Made by a program: the position numbers and the translations under genes
Shown here: positions 1-5,289 of the stretch, in pieces
Layout: each line of letters opens with the position of its first letter
Numbering within the stretch: the stretch's first letter is position 1
Assembly: GCA_001468855.1 (NCBI GenBank)
Contig: LDIV01000001.1
Coordinates: 724,183 to 730,400 of the forward strand
Length of the DNA: 6,218 bases
Direction: 5' to 3'
DNA from: a candidate division TM6 bacterium UASB124
Lineage (GTDB): Bacteria; Dependentiae; Babeliae; Babeliales; RVW-14
Notes under the pieces: generated by a model
The model's database searches: none
Told to the model about the DNA's origin: nothing
Seen by the model: only the letters and a program-made list of their open reading frames with translations

Positions 1-143
1 TGCCTATATTGCGTAAGTCCTGTAATTTTATGACAAAACACGTGGGATGGTATTGTATCGATTGGCATGATAAAGTCAATATTTGGCGTCAGGTCATGAT
101 AAACGTTGAACTTATGTCTATGCTTGTGCTTGGAGAGCTATGA
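1..143 (+). CDS. 3' end of an unidentified protein gene (partial)
   Basis: Reading from base 3, the frame is open for 46 codons and stops at TGA 141-143. The tail contains the short stretches KHVGWYCIDWHDK and NIWRQVMINVELM and ends LVLGEL; it is unusually rich in Trp, and I recognise no family. The main support is the junction. Its TGA overlaps the ATG of the next gene in the classic ATGA arrangement (140-143), and no convincing promoter is seen before that gene, so the two probably form a translationally coupled operon. An open run of 46 codons can occur by chance in AT-rich DNA, so this is a moderate call. The start lies outside the window. Confidence 0.45.
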   Translation, partial: PILRKSCNFMTKHVGWYCIDWHDKVNIWRQVMINVELMSMLVLGEL

Positions 144-1360
144 AAAAAATTCAGAAATATGCTGCACTGTTTTCAATTCTGCTCATGTTTTTTATGGATG
201 TTATAAGTATTGGACTTGCTTATCCGATATTTTCATCAATGTTTTTTTGTCCAGATTGTCATGTGCTGGCGGCTGGTACTTCGCAAGCTATTCGAGGGAT
301 TTGGTTGGGAATAATTTTAGCCTTAGTTCCAATAGGACAATTTTTTAGTGCACCAGTATTAGGAACATTTTCGGATCGAATAGGAAGAAAAAAATTATTG
401 CTTACTACCATTGCTCTTGGTTCGATCGGTTATTTTGTTGCTGTCTGTGGCGTGTGGTTGGAACAGGTTCTTCTCCTTGCTTTCTCACGTATTGTTATAG
501 GAATTGCCACCGGTAATCAGGCAATAGGTAGTGCCGTTATTGCTGACATTAGTGAGCCGGAAGAAAAAACAAAAAATTTTGGATTATTACATATGGCAGG
601 AGGCTTTGGCTTTACAGTAGGCCCTTTTTTGGGTGGCATATTATCAAAATTCTCATTTGGTTCATTATCAGGATACGCCATTCCTTTTGCTTGTGCCGGC
701 ATGCTTACGATTATCAACTTGGTATTGGTTGCTCTTTTATATCAAGAAACACATAAGCCAATACAACAGCAGCAGGATGTTCTCTCATTTGGCTTGCGTA
801 ATATTAAACGTGCATGGCGAATGCCGGGGCTTAGTTTGTTATTCGTAGCTATTTTTGTGTATAACTTTGGTTGGTCGTTTTATTGGGACTTTATTCCTGT
901 CAATTGGATTGCATTATTCAAGTTTGATGCTTCAGGGGTTTACAATAGGTATGCATTAGGGGCATTGGTATATGCGCTGAGCTCCGGCATATTGATACGT
1001 CCCTTCATCGCACGATTTAAATCACAAACACTTCTTTTTTATGGTCTTATTGGTGGTGCTTTATGTATAGGGGTTCCTCTTTTTTATGCAACGCCCAACA
1101 TATATTGGATACTTATCCCTTTGCAGCAATATGCAATATCATTAATTTTCCCTGTGGCAGCTGCACTTGTTTCAAATAAAAGTTCAGCTGAAAGCCAGGG
1201 TGAAATGATGGGTATCTTCGAATCGGTACAATCGTTTGCAATGATCCTTTGTCCAATTGTTGCGGGTGTTTTAATTGGAATATCGCTGCAAATGCCATTG
1301 ATTGTTGGAACTCTGGGGCTATTATTGGCTGCGTATATTGTAAAGCGTGCTGATCATTAA
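140..1360 (+). CDS. MFS transporter, DHA1/TetA-like drug:H+ antiporter type
   Basis: This 406-residue inner-membrane protein has about a dozen hydrophobic segments, the usual size and layout for a 12-helix major facilitator. The loop between helices 2 and 3 carries motif A (G75-TFSDRIGRKK, residues 75-85). R117-xxx-G121-xxx-G125 (RIVIGIATG) fits motif B. GPFLGG at 161-166 fits motif C, the antiporter signature of drug exporters. In the C-terminal half SQGEMMG (352-358) with S362 resembles the conserved QGxxxG...S region of TetA-type proteins. By family knowledge it should export a small molecule in exchange for protons; the substrate cannot be read from sequence. The ATG at 140 has GGAG at 132-135 just upstream and overlaps the stop of the preceding frame. 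Its own stop overlaps the stop of the convergent cysteine synthase gene. Confidence 0.88.
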   Translation: MKKIQKYAALFSILLMFFMDVISIGLAYPIFSSMFFCPDCHVLAAGTSQAIRGIWLGIILALVPIGQFFSAPVLGTFSDRIGRKKLLLTTIALGSIGYFVAVCGVWLEQVLLLAFSRIVIGIATGNQAIGSAVIADISEPEEKTKNFGLLHMAGGFGFTVGPFLGGILSKFSFGSLSGYAIPFACAGMLTIINLVLVALLYQETHKPIQQQQDVLSFGLRNIKRAWRMPGLSLLFVAIFVYNFGWSFYWDFIPVNWIALFKFDASGVYNRYALGALVYALSSGILIRPFIARFKSQTLLFYGLIGGALCIGVPLFYATPNIYWILIPLQQYAISLIFPVAAALVSNKSSAESQGEMMGIFESVQSFAMILCPIVAGVLIGISLQMPLIVGTLGLLLAAYIVKRADH

Positions 1361-2268
1361 TCTTTAAAAAGCTTACTTAAGTATGCTCTTCCTGAATCGG
1401 CAAAAATAGCAACGACAAGATCAGACGATTTAAGTTTATGAGCATACTGCATGATAGCGCTTGCGATAGCACCGCTGCTGAGTCCTACTGATAATCCTTG
1501 CTCACGCGTTAATTTTTTTGACATGGCAAACGCATCATTTCCCTCTACTAAAATGGTTTCATCGATGACAGATAAATCAAAGGTATCTTTATTCTCCGGA
1601 TATCCAATTCCTTCGATACGATGTGTTCGAGCTGCAACCGATGCCGGGGATTCATCAACGGCAATAATTTTTATGTGAGGGTTTTGTTCTTTTAAATATT
1701 TTCCTGCACCTGTAATGGTGCCATTTGTTCCTTTGCCGGCAAAAAAATGTGTTATCGTACCGTTGGTTTGTTGCCAAATCTCAGGACCTGTTGTTGTGTA
1801 GTGTGCTAACGGATTTGCTTTGTTTGCAAATTGGTTTGAATAGAATGCATTTGGTATTTCTTGTGCAAGCAGCTGAGCTTTACTTCGAAAACTTTCCGGG
1901 TGAGCCAGGGTTGGCGTTGGTGGGTATGCATAAATCTCTGCCCCATACGATTTCAATAAATTTATTTTTTCAGTACTGGTTCCATCAGGAATTGTAATAA
2001 TTACTTTATAGCTCTTCACAGCGCCTATCATTGCAAGAGCTATGCCTTGATTACCGGAAGATGCTTCAATGAGAGTTCCTCCCGGCTTTAAAAGCCCCTG
2101 CTTCTCAGCGAGTTCAATCATAAAAAGAGCCGGTCGATCTTTGATACTTCCACTAGGATTTAAATATTCAAGCTTTGCAAAAATTTTTGGTTTAATGCCA
2201 AGGTCGATAGTGGCAAGTGGTGTATTGCCTATGCGTTTTAGTATGGAATTTGATTGCAACATATTCAT
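1357..2268 (-). CDS. PLP-dependent cysteine synthase family protein (CysM/CysK/CBS type)
   Basis: The predicted 303-residue fold-type II PLP enzyme has the length of CysM. Family members make L-cysteine from O-acetyl- or O-phosphoserine plus sulfide, or condense serine with homocysteine (CBS). The PLP lysine is K43 in NPSGSIKDR (37-45). The substrate-carboxylate loop is SSGNQG (70-75) where the family usually has TSGNTG. The PLP-phosphate loop is GKGTNGT (178-184) instead of the usual GTGGT core. EGIGYP (219-224), LSSGA (263-267) and DSGRAYLSKLF (291-301, S292 expected to contact the pyridine nitrogen) match the C-terminal half and look somewhat CBS-like. I chose ATG 2266-2268 because AAAGGA (2277-2282) lies 8 bases upstream; a longer TTG start at 2298 would run into the terminator and has no ribosome site. 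There is no regulatory CBS domain. CysM, CysK or a specialised paralogue remain possible. Confidence 0.85.
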   Translation of the reverse strand: MNMLQSNSILKRIGNTPLATIDLGIKPKIFAKLEYLNPSGSIKDRPALFMIELAEKQGLLKPGGTLIEASSGNQGIALAMIGAVKSYKVIITIPDGTSTEKINLLKSYGAEIYAYPPTPTLAHPESFRSKAQLLAQEIPNAFYSNQFANKANPLAHYTTTGPEIWQQTNGTITHFFAGKGTNGTITGAGKYLKEQNPHIKIIAVDESPASVAARTHRIEGIGYPENKDTFDLSVIDETILVEGNDAFAMSKKLTREQGLSVGLSSGAIASAIMQYAHKLKSSDLVVAIFADSGRAYLSKLFKD

Positions 2269-2283
2269 ATGAGAAATCCTTTC

Positions 2284-2289
2284 GTTATA
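2284..2289 (-). promoter_or_regulatory. Possible -10 element for the cysteine synthase gene
   Basis: TATAAC on the minus strand sits between the terminator U-tract and the Shine-Dalgarno of the gene. No decent -35 is present, because the expected position falls in the terminator hairpin, and there is no extended -10 TGn. If it were used, the leader would be only about 15 bases. It is the alternative to readthrough from the upstream leader transcript. Confidence 0.22.
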
Positions 2290-2296
2290 GTGACAC

Positions 2297-2327
2297 AAAA
2301 AAACCCCCGGCTATTCAGCCGGGGGTT
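2297..2327 (-). terminator. Strong intrinsic terminator / candidate attenuator before the cysteine synthase gene
   Basis: A perfect 11-bp GC-rich stem (AACCCCCGGCT at 2327-2317 pairing with AGCCGGGGGTT at 2312-2302) with loop GAAT is followed on the minus strand by a T-run ending at 2297. It works only in the minus direction, because the T-run is on that side. It lies 29 bases before the cysteine synthase start and 27 bases after the stop of the 48-codon ORF. It must therefore either end that small transcript or control entry into the cysteine synthase gene. Confidence 0.88.
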
Positions 2328-2353
2328 ACATATTTTTACTTCAGTTTTTTGTA

Positions 2354-2500
2354 TTACGACGTAATCCTTTCCCGGCCGATGTACATGTAACAACAATTTT
2401 GTGAAATGATTGAACAAATAGATGTAAAGGTTACTATGGCAATTATGGTTGCTTGTGATGAATTGCTGTTGGCATGATTGCGAAAAGACATTTTTTTCAT
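2354..2500 (-). CDS. 48-codon small ORF: candidate Cys-rich leader peptide or small membrane protein
   Basis: ATG 2498-2500 opens a 48-codon frame ending TAA 2354-2356. The peptide begins MKKMSFRNHANSNSS, then has a hydrophobic run (about 17-33, ATIIAIVTFTSICSIIS), then QNCCYMYIGRERITS. It holds three Cys codons, all TGT, including a pair at 36-37. AAAGG lies upstream but about 12 bases from the ATG, longer than ideal. It sits between a candidate promoter and a strong terminator, so it is almost certainly transcribed if that promoter works. I recognise no homologue. It may be a leader peptide whose translation controls the terminator, a real small membrane protein, or a chance frame. Confidence 0.38.
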   Translation of the reverse strand: MKKMSFRNHANSNSSQATIIAIVTFTSICSIISQNCCYMYIGRERITS

Positions 2501-2551
2501 GATGAATAAGTACCTTTACACATTTAGTTATGTTAGTTGATTAATATGAAA

Positions 2552-2578
2552 ATTATCGTTTGGATTGTGCAAAGTCAA
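2552..2578 (-). promoter_or_regulatory. Candidate sigma70-type promoter for the leader ORF/cysteine synthase unit
   Basis: On the minus strand TTGACT (2578-2573, five of six consensus bases) is followed after 15 bases by GATAAT (2557-2552, five of six), or after 17 bases by the weaker TAATTT. Transcription would start near 2545, about 45 bases before the small ORF. The 15-base spacing is short, which lowers confidence. It lies just past the terminator hairpin of the upstream minus-strand gene. Confidence 0.42.
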
Positions 2579-2587
2579 TAATGCATG

Positions 2588-2626
2588 TATAAAGAGTGCC
2601 AGATTTCTATTTTGGCGCTCTTTATA
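2588..2626 (-). terminator. Hairpin terminator after the interrupted secreted-protein gene
   Basis: TATAAAGAGTGCC (2588-2600) and GGCGCTCTTTATA (2614-2626) form a 13-bp stem with one imperfect pair (T7 against G: a wobble in plus-strand RNA, A against C in minus-strand RNA) and a 13-base loop. It starts 10 bases beyond the minus-strand stop at 2636. The U-rich tract is short and partly inside the stem, so it may be a weak terminator or an RNA-end stabiliser. No plus-strand gene needs it. Confidence 0.5.
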
Positions 2627-2635
2627 TGAAAAATA

Positions 2636-3508
2636 TTAACTGAACAGTCCCTTGATAAAGTTGAAGATAGCTTTGAATAATCCTGCAAAAGCACTGAAGA
2701 GTGTGTCAAGGGCTGCCAAGACTGTCTTTGAGTCGTTTGCTTTCTTTTCGACAATCTTGATTTCTTTTTCAGTGTATTGTTCTTTAACAGAGATAGGTTC
2801 AACTTTTTCAGGTGTTTGTTGTACTGTGGTTGGTTCGGGCTCTGTTGTTTGAACAGCTTCGACTGGCTCTTGTACTGGTTGAGCTTTTTGGGTTTCCGCT
2901 ACTGTTTTTATAGAAGATTCTTTTGCTGTAGGTTCAGGAGCAATCGCCGGTTTAGCAAGATCTATTTTTTCAGGCTGAGCTTTTGATGGTGTCGGTTTTG
3001 TATGCGGCTTGCCATGAGTCGGGAGGAGCGGTGCCGGTTGTTCAACAATTATTTCATCAAGTTTGTTTAAATACCATGATTTTTCATCGTCAGTTTTTTT
3101 ATCAATACCGCAAATAACAATATGGCGAGGTATAAGATATTCATCAGATATGCCTTCAAGCGATGTTTTCCGAGCGAGAATGAGATCTTTGTCCGGATAT
3201 CGCTTGCTGACATAATTTGCTTGATTTTAAAAATAACTAAAATAAATGCTCAAGTCAAATTTGGTAATAGCATCGTTGTTCTCTTGCCGTATGCCGCCGA
3301 TGGTTGTATTACCAAAAAACGAAAGTTGCGAAACCTGTGTTGATGTTTGCTCATCTTTGATAATACCATCCAAAATTGCTTCACCTTCTTCAAGTTCGGC
3401 AAAGGTTGGTTCTTTAAGTGTACTTTGTTGGGTGGTGTCACCCATTGGTATTACCCATGGCCAGCAGAGAGTAATAACCAAAGCTGATAATAGAACCTGC
3501 TTCTTCAT
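2636..3508 (-). pseudogene. Secreted Pro/Glu/Lys-rich protein gene interrupted by one in-frame TAA
   Basis: The gene starts at ATG 3506-3508 with a strong AGGAAGGA site. The first 93 codons encode a signal-peptide-like start (MKKQVLLSALVITLCWPW; hydrophobic core 5-20), then an acidic region. Codon 94 is TAA (3227-3229). Beyond it the same frame stays open for exactly 196 codons to TAA 2636-2638. That part reads KRYPDKDLILARKTSLEG, then IPRHIVICGID, then a long linker rich in P, E, K, T, Q and V (about codons 157-238), then a C-terminal amphipathic or hydrophobic segment (about 262-290, ending FNFIKGLFS). It contains no ATG or GTG, and no TTG until its codon 170, so it is unlikely to be translated alone. 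A single nonsense substitution explains this best; no frameshift is needed. Readthrough or a sequencing error are alternatives. I do not recognise the family; the design suggests an exported or envelope protein. Confidence 0.65.
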
Positions 3509-3514
3509 TTAGCA

Positions 3515-3522
3515 TCCTTCCT
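3515..3522 (-). promoter_or_regulatory. Strong Shine-Dalgarno of the interrupted gene
   Basis: AGGAAGGA on the minus strand, 6 bases before ATG 3508, is one of the best ribosome sites in the window. It fixes the start codon and suggests that initiation of this gene has been retained despite the in-frame stop. Confidence 0.7.
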
Positions 3523-3535
3523 TTTTTAGGATTCT

Positions 3536-3558
3536 TGATACAACAATTAACTGTATCA
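3536..3558. repeat. Inverted repeat TGATACA-N9-TGTATCA in the divergent intergenic region
   Basis: Two perfect 7-base arms (3536-3542 and 3552-3558) flank a 9-base AT-rich spacer, 28-50 bases upstream of the minus-strand start. The dyad overlaps the candidate -10 of that gene. It could be a repressor operator or a hairpin in the 5' untranslated region. Confidence 0.45.
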
Positions 3559-3579
3559 TGTGCATTTTAAAAAATTCAA
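3550..3579 (-). promoter_or_regulatory. Candidate promoter for the interrupted secreted-protein gene
   Basis: On the minus strand TTGAAT (3579-3574) is followed after 18 bases by TACAGT (3555-3550) preceded by TG and one base, an extended -10. Each hexamer matches four consensus bases. The -10 overlaps one arm of the 7-base inverted repeat. An alternative TAAAAT nearby has no good -35. Confidence 0.3.
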
Positions 3580-3630
3580 TAATTTAACGTGAAAGCGAAA
3601 GTATTAGCCTTTTTAGGTGATTTTTTTATG

Positions 3631-3651
3631 GCAAAACATATTAAATTTTGC
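3631..3651. repeat. Inverted repeat GCAAAA-N9-TTTTGC beside the plus-strand promoter
   Basis: Perfect 6-base arms (3631-3636 and 3646-3651) are flanked by ATG/CAT with one extra G. The right arm overlaps the candidate -35 of the plus-strand gene, so it may be a regulator site. AT-rich DNA makes such short dyads common. Confidence 0.3.
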
Positions 3652-3675
3652 ATCTTTAATCTTCTGAACTATAAT
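3647..3675 (+). promoter_or_regulatory. Promoter for the Ser/Thr-rich exported protein gene
   Basis: A perfect TATAAT (3670-3675) lies 16-17 bases after TTGCAT/TTTGCA (starting 3648 or 3647). The start point would be near 3682, giving a leader of about 44 bases to ATG 3726. The -35 is weak, but the -10 match, spacing and position are good. Confidence 0.5.
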
Positions 3676-3725
3676 TTCAACCCTTAGGTATTTTTTCTAG
3701 TTATATTTTTTTAAGGATGCGTGAT

Positions 3726-4913
3726 ATGAACTTTTTCAAAAGAATGCATGCGTATGCAATGTTTTTTATAACGCTGATAACGACGTTGAATGTTTATGCT
3801 GCTCAATCATGTGATGAGAGTAAACAAACAGCTATTGTTCAAGAAATTGCTCAATCTCATAAAGATAGTTTGGATAGTAATAAAAAAACAAATTCTGATG
3901 AAATAGCGGTTTTCAATATAAAATCTGACCTAGAAGCTACGCTGACGATTGCAGAACTTCAAGAAATTTTAATTAAAATTAATGATGATCTTGATAATCG
4001 CATTGCGTATCTTGAAAACGCAAATAAACATGAAATTGCGGATGTACTTAAGGCCAGGAAAGAAGTGATTATTAAAAAGCTTAAGGATCTACAGGGTTTT
4101 GAAGCTGAAATGGTTATTGAATATCTTGCTCGTTCTCATAAGCGTTCACATAAAAAATTATTATTATGTATAACAGGGGTGGTTGTTACGATTGCTGTGA
4201 CTACATTGTTGCTATCATCGTATGATTCTGACCGTGGTTGGACAATACCATCGTCAGATCTTTTGAAAAAGAATTTTTGGAATATTATTGCATGGGTTAA
4301 GGGCCATGTATCAGGAATGACACAGCAAGCTGCAGCGCAATCTGCGACCGGTTCTACTCCTGTAAAAAATGGTACGACTACGTTATCGGTACCTGCTGTA
4401 GGTTCTTCAACGACATCCAATAATATGACAAATCAGCCTGTAGTAAATTCTGTCAGCTCTGCCTCTTCTGTATCGACTACTTCAGTGCCTGTTGTGAGCT
4501 CTCCCGGTAGCTTTGTAACGGCAGCAAAAAGCACAACAGATCACATACAAGCAACAACTTCAAATTCTTCTGTATCGATATCTATTGGTTCCTCGACATC
4601 TACAACATCTCCACAAGGTGATATATCACAGGATCAAGTGACATCAGCAAGCTCATCTTCAACGGTATCTGCATCTACTCAAAGTACTATATCGTCAACA
4701 CAATCGGGAAACTCAAGCTTTTCATCAACCAATTCATCATCATCTCCAAGTAATACTCAGGATGCATTAGTAACAACAGCAACATCATCTACGATGGCAA
4801 AAGTTGGTTGGTGGGGAAGATTTAAAAATTGGGCAAGTGATACAAAGATATCAATATTTGGTGAATCTATTGATGATGATTCGCAGTCGATAGAAGAAGA
4901 TAGGTTTTTTTAG
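3726..4913 (+). CDS. Exported, membrane-anchored Ser/Thr-rich protein of unknown function
   Basis: This encodes 395 residues from ATG 3726. I chose that start over ATG 3717 because TAAGGA (3712-3717) is then 8 bases upstream, whereas 3717 lies inside that ribosome site. Residues 1-25 form a signal peptide (core AMFFITLITTLNVYA, likely cut before AQSC). Residues 30-140 are charged and mostly helical, with possible coiled coil around 66-135 (for example ELQEILIKINDDLDNRIAYL). A transmembrane segment follows at about 145-164 after KRSHKK. Residues 201-350 are about half Ser plus Thr (73 of 150) with no clear unit repeat, like a flexible or modifiable linker. The tail has an aromatic amphipathic stretch (KVGWWGRFKNWASD, 359-372) and an acidic end (DDDSQSIEEDRFF). 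I recognise no family. Its ends resemble the divergent interrupted gene in plan (signal peptide, low-complexity linker, amphipathic tail). A surface or host-contact role is only a guess. Confidence 0.75.
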   Translation: MNFFKRMHAYAMFFITLITTLNVYAAQSCDESKQTAIVQEIAQSHKDSLDSNKKTNSDEIAVFNIKSDLEATLTIAELQEILIKINDDLDNRIAYLENANKHEIADVLKARKEVIIKKLKDLQGFEAEMVIEYLARSHKRSHKKLLLCITGVVVTIAVTTLLLSSYDSDRGWTIPSSDLLKKNFWNIIAWVKGHVSGMTQQAAAQSATGSTPVKNGTTTLSVPAVGSSTTSNNMTNQPVVNSVSSASSVSTTSVPVVSSPGSFVTAAKSTTDHIQATTSNSSVSISIGSSTSTTSPQGDISQDQVTSASSSSTVSASTQSTISSTQSGNSSFSSTNSSSSPSNTQDALVTTATSSTMAKVGWWGRFKNWASDTKISIFGESIDDDSQSIEEDRFF

Positions 4914-4932
4914 TTATTGACGATAATAATCT

Positions 4933-4969
4933 AAAAAGAGCGAAGGTATGTAAGTCTTCGCTCTTTTTT
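4933..4969. terminator. Bidirectional intrinsic terminator
   Basis: AAAAAGAGCGAAG (4933-4945) pairs with CTTCGCTCTTTTT (4956-4968) around a 10-base loop, with T-runs on both strands. On the plus strand it ends the Ser/Thr-rich gene 20 bases after its stop. On the minus strand it can end the transcript that carries tRNA-Ser. Confidence 0.88.
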
Positions 4970-5099
4970 CTTGCCATTATTACAAAAAGTTTGTTGGCCA
5001 AATGAAACAATATAGATGACAGCGGTGCTTTATGAACGAAACTTTAATGTTTGTATTGCATCTACGATTTATATTATTGGGATTTACATTAATAGAGAG

Positions 5100-5114
5100 G
5101 CGATGCTGCATCGC
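5100..5114. repeat. Small hairpin GCGATG-CTG-CATCGC just beyond the tRNA-Ser 3' end
   Basis: A perfect 6-bp stem with a 3-base loop lies 9 bases past the CCA end of the tRNA on the minus strand. No T-run follows, so it is not a typical terminator; it may mark the 3' trailer for processing. The rest of 4970-5123 holds no gene I can support. Confidence 0.35.
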
Positions 5115-5135
5115 AGCGAAAACTGGTGGAGAGAG
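5113..5135. repeat. Direct repeat copy A: tRNA-Ser 3' end plus trailer
   Basis: This 23-base segment matches 6184-6206 at 22 of 23 positions. Thirteen bases at most are tRNA sequence; the adjoining GCAGCGAA lies in the trailer outside the mature tRNA. Shared trailer sequence is more than expected for two independent tRNA-Ser genes. Confidence 0.7.
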
Positions 5136-5215
5136 GGAGATTCGAACTCCCGATCCCGGTCTCCCGGGATGGCGGTTTTCAAGACCGCTGCTTTCAACCA
5201 CTCAGCCATCTCTCC
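5124..5215 (-). tRNA. tRNA-Ser(UGA)
   Basis: The 92-base class II tRNA includes an encoded CCA. The acceptor stem is GGAGAGA (5215-5209) with TCTCTCC (5134-5128). The anticodon arm is GCGGT-CTTGAAA-ACCGC with anticodon TGA at 5181-5179, reading UCA. The long variable arm is a 7-bp stem ATCCCGG/CCGGGAT closed by a GAGA tetraloop, as serine tRNAs require. The T arm is GGGAG-TTCGAAT-CTCCC. The discriminator is A (5127), where most bacterial serine tRNAs have G. Confidence 0.96.
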
Positions 5216-5255
5216 AAAACCATTAAAAAAAGATCAAAGATAAGATTCATATGCA

Positions 5256-5284
5256 ATTTTAGCCGATTTTATATGCGCCTGCAA
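5256..5284 (-). promoter_or_regulatory. Candidate promoter for tRNA-Ser(UGA)
   Basis: On the minus strand TTGCAG (5284-5279) is followed after exactly 17 bases by TAAAAT (5261-5256, five of six). Transcription would begin near 5249, about 34 bases before the tRNA. The element lies just after the stop of the radical SAM gene, so the tRNA need not depend on that gene's transcript. Confidence 0.45.
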
Positions 5285-5289
5285 ACTTT

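Noticed and set aside
106..348. 80-residue plus-strand ORF at the left end
   Set aside because: It overlaps the MFS gene in another frame and has no ribosome site or family features.
2297..2327. T-box or SAM riboswitch controlling the cysteine synthase gene
   Set aside because: No T-box bulge sequence or S-box core is visible in 2330-2545; only the leader ORF, small hairpins and terminator are seen.
2575..2802. 75-residue minus-strand ORF at the end of the secreted-protein region
   Set aside because: It is a different frame from the 196-codon open frame that carries the coherent Pro/Glu/Lys-rich protein and ends just before the hairpin; its composition is that of a frame-shifted shadow.
3227..3240. 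Programmed frameshift at the T/A-rich run before the in-frame TAA
   Set aside because: The open frame after the stop is the same as the frame before it, so a shift would leave the coding frame; nonsense change or readthrough fits, frameshifting does not.
3628..3687. 19-codon plus-strand ORF (MAKHIKFCIFNLL...) with AGGTG upstream
   Set aside because: It spans the candidate -35 and -10 of the following gene, so it would not be on that transcript; it is too short to support.
3717..3725. Earlier ATG at 3717 as the start of the Ser/Thr-rich protein
   Set aside because: It overlaps the Shine-Dalgarno TAAGGA itself; ATG 3726 has correct spacing and gives a clean signal peptide.
4330..4800. Tandem-repeat or CRISPR-like array in the Ser/Thr-coding stretch
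   Set aside because: The TCA/TCT-rich DNA is low complexity without a fixed repeat length or spacers.
5016..5243. Plus-strand ORFs across 5016-5243 giving peptides like REIRTPDPGLPGWRF
   Set aside because: They are antisense translations of the tRNA-Ser gene, a well-known source of spurious proteins; there is no ribosome site and no conserved domain.
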